From positions 1 to 5,901 of the forward strand of contig PWWY01000099.1 of NCBI GenBank assembly GCA_003561325.1: a stretch of 5,901 nucleotides of DNA. The letters are read 5' to 3'. The translations under genes were made by a program, and so were the position numbers. Shown here piece after piece: positions 1 to 4,872 of this stretch (the first letter of the stretch is position 1; each line of letters begins with the position of its first letter). This stretch comes from Syntrophomonadaceae bacterium. GTDB lineage: Bacteria > Bacillota > Dethiobacteria > DTU022 > UBA8154. The notes below the pieces were generated by a model. It did no database searches. It was not told the origin of the DNA and saw only the letters and a list, made by a program, of their open reading frames with translations.

Positions 1-532
1 AGTTCGAGCGGGTAATGCCGTGATGGATGAGCCTGCCCAGGTTCCTCTCCCCGATAAAGGTTGCCACCGTGGCAATCCCCGTGATCATCACCACGGTAAT
101 ACGGATGCCGGCAAAAATAACGGGCCAGGCCATGGGCACCTGGATCTGCCAGAGCAACTGCCAGCTGGAAAGCCCCATTCCCTGGCCGGCCTCCACGACC
201 CGGGGATCCACGGACTTGATGCCCCGGTAAACGTTGCGCACCAGGGGCATCATGGCATACAGCACCAGGGCCAATACAGCGGAACGCCGGCCCAGGCCCA
301 ACTGGGGAATGGTCATGAACAAGCCGAAGAGGGAAATGCTGGGAATGCAAAATAGAACGTTTCCCAGACCCAGGACGGCACCGGCCAACATCTCATAACG
401 GCTGATCAAGACTCCCACGGAGAACCACAACACCAGGGAAAGGAGCATCACGGTGAGAACCAGGGTAAAATGGTTAACCGTGTATTCCAGGATGCGTTGA
501 TAATAGTTGATGATAAATAGCAGGACGCTCAT
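1..532 (-). CDS. ABC transporter permease, OpuB/OpuC (glycine betaine/carnitine/choline) type, 3' end outside window
   Basis: Inner-membrane permease subunit of a binding-protein-dependent importer for quaternary-amine compatible solutes. The visible 177 residues begin MSVLLFIINYYQRILEYTVN and show several hydrophobic segments (about 22-43, 51-73, 84-98, 135-160). The family block IPSISLFGL (63-71) is followed by LGLGRRSAVLALVLYAMMPLVRN (about 78-100) and YRGI (102-105). The EAA loop that contacts the ATPase is EAGQGMGLSSWQLLWQIQVP (114-133), followed by PVIFAGIRITVVM (137-149). The usual GAGGLG turn near the end reads GERNLG (161-166), a mild departure from consensus. The ATG at 532 has a purine-rich site (AGAGGG) five bases upstream. 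Family proteins are about 200-220 residues, so some 30-40 are missing off the left edge, where the ATPase and binding protein may also lie. It starts 157 nt after the carbamoyltransferase, apparently with its own promoter. The family is well supported; the exact solute (betaine, choline, carnitine, proline) is not. Confidence 0.88.
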   Translation of the reverse strand, partial: MSVLLFIINYYQRILEYTVNHFTLVLTVMLLSLVLWFSVGVLISRYEMLAGAVLGLGNVLFCIPSISLFGLFMTIPQLGLGRRSAVLALVLYAMMPLVRNVYRGIKSVDPRVVEAGQGMGLSSWQLLWQIQVPMAWPVIFAGIRITVVMITGIATVATFIGERNLGRLIHHGITRSN

Positions 533-569
533 TTTTGCCCTCTCTTCGAGACTGTACTTCGTTATATTA

Positions 570-597
570 TTAATATTACCTGCTATAGGTTTGCCAA
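570..597 (-). promoter_or_regulatory. Possible sigma-A-type promoter for the permease
   Basis: Read on the minus strand, TTGGCA (592-597) lies 16 bases ahead of TATTAA (570-575) in an AT-rich stretch, with further overlapping TAATAT-like hexamers downstream. The predicted transcript would start roughly 30 nt before the permease ATG. The -35 box matches consensus at five of six bases, but the -10 choice is ambiguous. It could instead be an incidental AT-rich spacer in a longer transcript from the carbamoyltransferase, since no terminator is visible between the two genes. Confidence 0.35.
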
Positions 598-688
598 TGA
601 GCGGACATTTTAAGCCGCGTTTTTCTCCCCCACCCTACAGGCCTGAAAAAGAAACCATTCCCGTCCTTTATCTACAAGAACAACCAAA

Positions 689-1711
689 TTATCTTTCGCG
701 TCTATCCGCCTGTTGAAAGTACTCGATGATTCGCTCCTGCCTTTGAAAAATTAAGGCAATCAGCGCAACCCGGATCCACATACCATTTCGCACCTGCCGC
801 CAGTAAACCGCCCGGGGATCTCCATCCACTTCTGGTGCAATCTCCTGCCGGCGGGGCAGGGGGTGCAGCAAAACGGCATGGGGTCGGAGCAGTGCCAGGT
901 GACGGGCCTGGAAGGAGTAACGGTTCATGTCGATGGTGCTGCTGGCATGCCCCTCCTTGTCCCATTCGTCCTGTAAGCGAGTCATGTAAATGGCGTCTAC
1001 CCGGGGGATCACGGATTCAAAATCCTCTTCCAGCTGATAAGAAACCCCTTCCTCTTCCAGGGAGCTCAAGATGTCCCTGCCGGCCTGGAAGGCGGACGGT
1101 GCCACAAAAACCATCTTTACATCATCATATTTGCTTAAAAGCAAAGAGAGAGAGCGAATGGTACGCCCGCGCAGCAGGTCACCGACGAAGGCAATGCATT
1201 TCCCATCGATGCCACCCTGAGCCTGGAAACACCGCTTCAGGGTATAAATGTCCAACAAAGCCTGGGTAGGGTGCTGGTCTTTGCCGGATCCCGCATTGAT
1301 CACAGGCACCGGTCGTTCCGTCTGGTCCAATAGCGCTGCAATGGTTTCAGCCAGGCCGGCCTCGTAGTGCCTCATGATAATCAGGTCAAAGAAAGATGAA
1401 AAGGTGCGCAGGGTATCCTCTTCAGACTCCCCCTTGACCTCCGAAGATGTGCGGCTGTCCCGCACTTCAGCGCAGTGCATTCCCAGTATCTGGCAGGCGC
1501 TGAAAAATGAAAGAAACGTGCGGGTGGAAGGCTGCGTAAAAAAGAGCATGGCCCGTTTGTCATTAAAAACCGTGGAGAGGAATTCCATCCCGGCCTTGGT
1601 TTTCCCGATCATGCGGGCCATGTCCGCCAAACGACAGGCCTCCTCAACAAACGGGCGGGAAAACTGGCGGGAATTTAAACAGTGATAAATTTGCGGGCGC
1701 TCTGCCATCAT
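689..1711 (-). CDS. pyrB: Aspartate carbamoyltransferase (catalytic chain)
   Basis: Cytosolic enzyme joining carbamoyl phosphate and L-aspartate to give N-carbamoyl-aspartate, the committed step of pyrimidine synthesis. The 340-residue product carries the carbamoyl-phosphate loop PSTRT (61-65), the mobile-loop lysine in VKGE (K93), MRH (R114), HPTQALLD (147-154), GDLLRGRT (177-184, R183), the aspartate-binding MTRLQ (R245, Q247), HPLPRRQEIAPEVD (283-296) and RNGMWIR (308-314). These match the catalytic residues of the E. coli enzyme, so activity is expected. Aspartate rather than ornithine specificity rests on MTRLQ and HPLPR. The motif after STRT is FLSFF rather than the common RLSFE, suggesting a divergent subgroup. 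It is about 30 residues longer than the E. coli chain, partly through a basic C-terminal tail. The start has two tandem ATGs (1711 and 1708) behind GGGAG. The stop of a short upstream frame lies inside this start, implying translational coupling. No other pyrimidine gene is visible. Confidence 0.92.
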   Translation of the reverse strand: MMAERPQIYHCLNSRQFSRPFVEEACRLADMARMIGKTKAGMEFLSTVFNDKRAMLFFTQPSTRTFLSFFSACQILGMHCAEVRDSRTSSEVKGESEEDTLRTFSSFFDLIIMRHYEAGLAETIAALLDQTERPVPVINAGSGKDQHPTQALLDIYTLKRCFQAQGGIDGKCIAFVGDLLRGRTIRSLSLLLSKYDDVKMVFVAPSAFQAGRDILSSLEEEGVSYQLEEDFESVIPRVDAIYMTRLQDEWDKEGHASSTIDMNRYSFQARHLALLRPHAVLLHPLPRRQEIAPEVDGDPRAVYWRQVRNGMWIRVALIALIFQRQERIIEYFQQADRRER

Positions 1712-1809
1712 CTCACACTCCCATCCTCTTTGAGCAAGCCTTCGTTGATGTTACCGCACAGCAGCGTGCCGTAGACGAACACATTTTCCGTCAATAGGAC
1801 ACGGCTCAC
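1708..1809 (-). pseudogene. Short frame with gamma-glutamylcyclotransferase/AIG2-like N-terminus, fragment or leader peptide
   Basis: A 33-codon frame from a GTG at 1809 translates as MSRVLLTENVFVYGTLLCGN then INEGLLKEDGSVR and a TGA. The block VFVYGTLLCGN, with a following LL, closely matches the first strand and substrate loop of the GGCT/AIG2 fold (consensus VFVYGTLRRG, then N and LL), whose members cleave gamma-glutamyl amines. Full-length members have about 100-150 residues; here nothing of the fold remains after the first quarter, so this piece cannot be an active enzyme. The TGA (1710-1708) sits within the tandem ATGs of the carbamoyltransferase. AAGG lies eight bases before the GTG, and an in-frame stop just upstream leaves this GTG as the only sensible start. 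Most likely it is the remnant of a gene cut by a deletion that fused it to pyrB. It could instead serve as a short coupled leader. The frame and motif are seen directly; the history is inferred. Confidence 0.55.
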
Positions 1810-1823
1810 CCCCTGGGCCTTAA

Positions 1824-1829
1824 ATTATA
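1824..1829 (-). promoter_or_regulatory. Perfect -10 box (TATAAT) ahead of the AIG2-like frame and pyrB
   Basis: The minus strand reads TATAAT within an AT-rich run, the only exact consensus -10 hexamer noted here upstream of the carbamoyltransferase. No good -35 hexamer is found at 16-18 bases (the 17-base position reads CTGCAT), so the promoter would be weak or activator-dependent. A start about seven bases downstream would leave the AIG2-like GTG almost leaderless and give pyrB a leader of about 105 nt. Confidence 0.4.
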
Positions 1830-1872
1830 AAACAATAAACATGGTTATGCAGTTTAGTCAGATTTCGCTGCC

Positions 1873-2056
1873 GTTTCCCTGCTTGCCCTCAGCGATCATT
1901 GGATTTGCCTGCATCAAAAGGCGCACAGGGGTTTCAGCAAAGCCGCCTCAAACTGTTTGAGCGAGCGCAGCGAGGGAGTTTTTGAGGAGGCCTGAAACCC
2001 CGGGCACCGAGACAAACCTGATCGCAAATCCCGCGGCTGAGGGCAAGCAGGGAAAC
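1873..2056. repeat. 184-bp nested palindromic element with perfect 21-nt terminal inverted repeats (MITE-like or structured RNA)
   Basis: The outer arms 1873-1893 (starting GTTTCCCTGC) and 2036-2056 (ending GCAGGGAAAC) are exact reverse complements over 21 bases. Inside are GGATTTG (1901-1907) with CAAATCC (2025-2031), GGGGTTTCAG (1928-1937) with CTGAAACCCC (1992-2001), and GCC-G-CCTCAAA (1942-1952) with TTTGAGG-A-GGC (1981-1991). The centre is rich in GCGAGCGCAGCGAG. CTCAAA (1947-1952) can pair either with TTTGAG at 1956-1961 (three-base loop) or with TTTGAG at 1981-1986, giving two competing folds. No protein frame is evident within it and no clear target-site duplication was found. The whole unit could fold as one long hairpin on either strand. 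It looks like a non-autonomous mobile palindrome or dispersed intergenic repeat; a structured RNA is the alternative. The pairing is certain, the nature is inferred. Confidence 0.75.
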
Positions 2057-2416
2057 AAAAGTTTATTCCTGAACAAGCTTGATTATTGAGATTATATATA
2101 AATTTGACTTCAAAAACCTGATCCCTGCTCTACCAGAGAAAAAGTTCAGCGAAGTTCTCCCAAACCAGCGGCGATGCAGGAGAACCTGCCGGGCAGCTTT
2201 CGGCAGAGCGAAATTCTTATTTTATCGCCAGGACGCCGGGGAATAGAGAAAATCGCCGGTCAATCCAAGGAGGACCTGAGGAAATGATGTCGAAGTAAGA
2301 TGAGAAAGCTTTGGGGCAGATCCGGCTGCAGGAAGCCCGGTCATCGTCTTCCTGGCCTGGAGTCTCATGTGAGGCAAAGCGTAAAATACGACTGATTTGA
2401 AAGAGGTGTGAAGCAA
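2057..2416 (+). other. Gene-poor stretch, hairpin-rich, possible structured leader of the nitroreductase gene
   Basis: No convincing gene is present. Several local inverted repeats crowd 2120-2210: GAGAA (2136-2140) with TTCTC (2155-2159); GTTCTCC (2154-2160) with GGAGAAC (2179-2185); GCAGG-AGAA-CCTGC (2176-2189); CTGCCG (2186-2191) with CGGCAG (2201-2206). The first pair excludes the second, and the second excludes the third, an arrangement seen in attenuators and riboswitches. I could not match it to a known riboswitch class. Further on, a full-strength AAGGAGG (2267-2273) precedes a four-codon frame (ATG ATG TCG AAG TAA, 2284-2298), then a 31-codon Arg-rich frame (2300-2395). The segment 2267-2278 resembles 2177-2188 at 10 of 12 positions, hinting at degenerate repeat units. 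It may be regulatory leader, decayed mobile repeat, or both. Confidence 0.4.
2070..2098 (+). promoter_or_regulatory. Weak candidate promoter in AT-rich stretch upstream of the nitroreductase
   Basis: TGAACA (2070-2075) stands 17 bases before TATATA (2093-2098), four of six and five of six matches to consensus. If used, it would give the nitroreductase an untranslated leader of about 310 nt covering the hairpin-rich region. A competing candidate is TAAAAT at 2382-2387, with a poor -35, which would start transcription about 20 nt before the gene. Neither is strong. Confidence 0.25.
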
Positions 2417-2953
2417 ATGGAACTTTACAACGCGATTCATAACCGGGGCAGTGTCAGAAAGTATAAACCAGATCCGGTCCCCAAAGACACACTCATAAAG
2501 ATCCTGGAGGCAGCACGGGCTGCGCCTTCCTGGGCCAACAAACAGTGCTGGCGCTTCCTGGTGATTAAGGACGAACAGAGAAAAAAAGAACTGGCCGCTT
2601 CGCTGCCCAAGGGCAACCCGGCAACCAGGGCCGTGGAAACTGCCCCCGTTGTCATCGTAGCCTGCGCGGACCCCAAAGCATCAGGTAAGTTGGAAGACAA
2701 GGACTACTACCTGCTGGATATCGGCATCGCCATGCAGCAGCTGGTACTGGCGGCCTTTGCGGAAGGGCTAGGCACCTGCTGGGTGGCCTGGATGGAGGAA
2801 GAAGCGATTCGGAAAACCTGCCAGGTCCCCGAGGATTTTCGTGTTGTGGCCTTGACCCCCCTGGGTTACCCGGCCAAAGAAGCCACGTCCACTCCCCGCA
2901 AGGATCTGTCTGAAATCGCTTTTGAAGAAACATGGGGGCAAAACATCAGTTGA
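2417..2953 (+). CDS. Nitroreductase-family FMN flavoprotein
   Basis: A soluble FMN-dependent NAD(P)H oxidoreductase of the small nitroreductase superfamily, whose members reduce nitro groups, quinones or enones, or act in more specialised flavin chemistry. The 178 residues hold the N-terminal FMN-phosphate motif NRGSVRKY (9-16), the flavin and dimer motif AAPSWANKQCWRF (35-47), TAPVVIVACAD (75-85), DIGIAMQQLVLAAFAEGLGTCW (101-122) and the C-terminal LGYPAK (149-154) with a proline/arginine-rich tail. Length and motif order are typical of a complete protein. The ATG at 2417 is chosen because AGAGGTG (2402-2408) lies eight bases before it; a GTG at 2408 in the same frame overlaps that binding site and would only add three residues. 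It stands alone on the plus strand, converging on the AOR gene. The true substrate cannot be deduced: the family is broad and the neighbours give no firm hint. Confidence 0.9.
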   Translation: MELYNAIHNRGSVRKYKPDPVPKDTLIKILEAARAAPSWANKQCWRFLVIKDEQRKKELAASLPKGNPATRAVETAPVVIVACADPKASGKLEDKDYYLLDIGIAMQQLVLAAFAEGLGTCWVAWMEEEAIRKTCQVPEDFRVVALTPLGYPAKEATSTPRKDLSEIAFEETWGQNIS

Positions 2954-3011
2954 CAAGGGAGATCTTCAGAACGCACCATCCCTTCATGGAAGATCAAGGA
3001 ACGGATCAGCA

Positions 3012-3040
3012 GGGGCGCCCGCGTCGGCAGCGGGCGCCCC
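3012..3040. terminator. Strong GC hairpin between convergent genes, likely bidirectional terminator
   Basis: GGGGCGCCCGC (3012-3022) and GCGGGCGCCCC (3030-3040) pair perfectly over 11 bp around a seven-base loop, 58 nt after the nitroreductase stop and 45 nt beyond the AOR stop on the other strand. Neither side has a proper run of T (plus-strand follow-on TGGCTTCC, minus-strand TGCTGATCC), so it is not a textbook intrinsic terminator. It may need a factor, or work mainly as an RNA 3'-end stabiliser for both genes. Confidence 0.6.
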
Positions 3041-3084
3041 TGGCTTCCAATTCTTCGTTCAAAAGGATTCGTCTTCGCAGCTTT

Positions 3085-4857
3085 TTATTGGGGCCGGCCG
3101 GTTTGGGGATCCCAACGGCGTTCCCTGTAATAATCCTGGAGTAGATCCTGCAAATCCAATTCTTTTTCTGCAGCACCACCCTCGGGCAAGGCTCGCGTCA
3201 CGATGGAAGGAAGGCTGTCTTCTGCCGGCTTCAAACCCAGGTTGCAGTTTAACTCTCGCTTGGCATCGGAGCTGTTTCGACCCACCTGCATAACGTGGTC
3301 CGGCGTCCATTCCTTTCCGGTGGCCGCCATGAGCAGGTTGGCCAGCATGTCAACAGGCAGCGAGGCGTAGTTGCACATCACGAGGGAATTAAATACCTCC
3401 CGGTAATCCTGCCAGGCCACCACCTGTCGGACCCGACCTTTCAGATCGAAACGATCTCCCGGCTGTAACCCCATGGATTCCGGCTGCTCAACCTGGCCCA
3501 GCTCCACCATGTAAAAGTCTCCTCGCTGGTGACAGGCACCCCGGGACCCGGTGGCATAGGATAGCGCCAGCCCTTCAAAAGCCCGGGGCTCGTGCATGGG
3601 AATTTCCAGACCCTTTACGTGGGCGGCCAGGCCAGGGGCCACCTGGAGCTTTTCCGCCATGCGTTTCCCCCCTTCTCCCAACAGCCTTCCCTCTTCTTCT
3701 TGATGCGCGACGGCCTCGAGGAGCCGGAGCAGGGCCACAGCATCCCCAAAAGCGAAGGAAAATCCCAAATCGCCTGCCTGGATGAGACCTTCTTCCAGGA
3801 GATACGCCGCGAAGGCCAGGCTGACACCCGCCGAAATCGTATCCAACCCGTAGCGGTTGCAGAGATGGTTGGCCTGGTTGATCATATCCAGGTCATACAC
3901 GCCGCAGAGGGGTCCCAGGGCCACGACCGACTCGTACTCGGGTCCTTCCATCTCCAGGTTCAGTGCGGGCATCCGGGTTTTTCGCTTGCACGAAATGGCG
4001 CAGGAACAACAGGCCTGTGCCTTCACCACATATTTTTGGCGCAAGGTTGAAGCCGTAACCTTTTCCACGGGGAATACCCCGCTGGTGAAATAGCGATCCG
4101 GCACATCACCGAAGTACATCCCCACGTCGATATAGCCCAGGGTGCCGTACTCCCTCAGAAAATCTCCGCGCTGTTCCACTTCCTTGTAGATTTCTCCCGC
4201 CACGAAGTTAAATACCTCTTCGTTGGCCAGGGGCGGAAGCTTCGTCCCCCTGAAAGCTACCGCTTTCAGTTTCTTGTCCCCCATGACGGCCCCCATGCCG
4301 CAGCGACCGGATACGCCGCCTCCGCTGCGCAGTACGCAGGCATAGCGAACCCGGTTTTCCCCCCCGGGGCCGATGGCCGCTACCTGGGCCCTTTTTTCCG
4401 TTTCGCCCTGGACCCGGTCAAAGGTTTCATAGGTATCGAGCCCCCAGAGGTGGCCGGCATCCCGAAACTCCACCCCCTCTTCGTGGATATAAAGGTAGAG
4501 CGGGGACGCGGCCTTTCCGGAAATTAATACCCCGTCGTAACCGCAGCCTTTCAAGTTCTCTGCCAGCAACCCCCCTCCCGTGGCCTCACCCCAATAGCCG
4601 GTAAGGGGAGAAAGAGCCGTGATGGCGTGTCGTCCCGTTGATGTCAACCGGCTCCCGTTGAAGGGACCGGTCATGAAGGTCAATACATTACCGGGACTGT
4701 ACGGATCTTTTGCTTCAGCCAATCGCTGCGCCGTTAAGCGGCAGGCCATACTGCTGCCTCCCAGGTACTCCCTGTAGAGCTCTTCCCCCACACTCATCTC
4801 CCGATAGGTCTTGTTTTCCAGGTCTATCTCCAATACCTTGCCGTGAACGGCAGACAC
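3085..4857 (-). CDS. Aldehyde:ferredoxin oxidoreductase (tungsten/molybdenum-pterin, AOR family)
   Basis: Cytosolic enzyme that oxidises aldehydes to carboxylates with ferredoxin as electron acceptor, or reduces acids when ferredoxin is strongly reduced. It uses a bis-pyranopterin tungsten cofactor and one [4Fe-4S] cluster. With the GTG start at 4857 it has 590 residues. The N-terminal domain holds HGKVLEIDL (5-13), YLGG (31-34) and the pterin-binding stretch GRHAITALSPLTGYWGEATG (75-94). Cluster ligands are C283, C286 and C290 (CCSCAISC) and C495 (VMCNYAS), nearly the same positions as in the Pyrococcus furiosus enzyme. Active-site counterparts are Y308-E309 (PEYES) and H443 (GACHQRG). GTG 4857 is preferred over an in-frame GTG at 4866 because AAAGGGG (4866-4872) has proper eight-base spacing only for the former, and the start then aligns with family N-termini. 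It follows the iron alcohol dehydrogenase as the second gene of an operon. The aldehyde preference is unknown. Confidence 0.93.
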   Translation of the reverse strand: MSAVHGKVLEIDLENKTYREMSVGEELYREYLGGSSMACRLTAQRLAEAKDPYSPGNVLTFMTGPFNGSRLTSTGRHAITALSPLTGYWGEATGGGLLAENLKGCGYDGVLISGKAASPLYLYIHEEGVEFRDAGHLWGLDTYETFDRVQGETEKRAQVAAIGPGGENRVRYACVLRSGGGVSGRCGMGAVMGDKKLKAVAFRGTKLPPLANEEVFNFVAGEIYKEVEQRGDFLREYGTLGYIDVGMYFGDVPDRYFTSGVFPVEKVTASTLRQKYVVKAQACCSCAISCKRKTRMPALNLEMEGPEYESVVALGPLCGVYDLDMINQANHLCNRYGLDTISAGVSLAFAAYLLEEGLIQAGDLGFSFAFGDAVALLRLLEAVAHQEEEGRLLGEGGKRMAEKLQVAPGLAAHVKGLEIPMHEPRAFEGLALSYATGSRGACHQRGDFYMVELGQVEQPESMGLQPGDRFDLKGRVRQVVAWQDYREVFNSLVMCNYASLPVDMLANLLMAATGKEWTPDHVMQVGRNSSDAKRELNCNLGLKPAEDSLPSIVTRALPEGGAAEKELDLQDLLQDYYRERRWDPQTGRPQ

Positions 4858-4865
4858 GTCAATCA

Positions 4866-4872
4866 CCCCTTT
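4866..4872 (-). promoter_or_regulatory. Ribosome binding site fixing the AOR start
   Basis: AAAGGGG on the minus strand overlaps the last bases of the dehydrogenase stop codon (TAA, 4873-4871) and lies eight bases ahead of the GTG at 4857. It runs into the GTG at 4866, which is therefore an unlikely start. Its placement inside the preceding stop suggests the two genes are translated in close succession. Confidence 0.6.

Noticed and set aside
20..355. Plus-strand 111-codon His/Gly-rich frame, superficially like a metal-binding protein
   Set aside because: It is the antisense shadow of the permease, whose conserved EAA loop and hydrophobic segments are clear.
601..618. GCGG...CCGC inverted repeat as terminator of the carbamoyltransferase
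   Set aside because: Only four base pairs with a ten-base loop and no T run; too weak to call.
835..1269. Long plus-strand frame of 144 codons inside the carbamoyltransferase gene
   Set aside because: It is antisense to a gene with intact catalytic motifs, and its Gly/Arg/Pro-rich composition is typical of a GC-rich shadow frame.
1873..2056. CRISPR or tandem repeat array
   Set aside because: The repeats are inverted and nested around one centre, not regularly spaced direct repeats with spacers.
2082..2246. Open plus-strand frame reading IIEIIYKFDFKNLIPALPEK and onward to a TAG near 2244
   Set aside because: It has no ATG or GTG with a ribosome site, the second half is Arg/Cys-rich and unlike a protein, and it crosses the hairpin-rich segment. 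Its protein-like opening may be chance or remnant coding sequence.
2222..2440. Minus-strand 72-codon frame opposite the nitroreductase start
   Set aside because: It overlaps the ribosome site and first codons of a well-supported gene on the other strand and shows no recognisable motif.
2922..3293. Plus-strand 123-codon frame across the convergent junction
   Set aside because: It spans the nitroreductase end, the terminator hairpin and the 3' end of AOR in antisense; low-complexity, no family resemblance.
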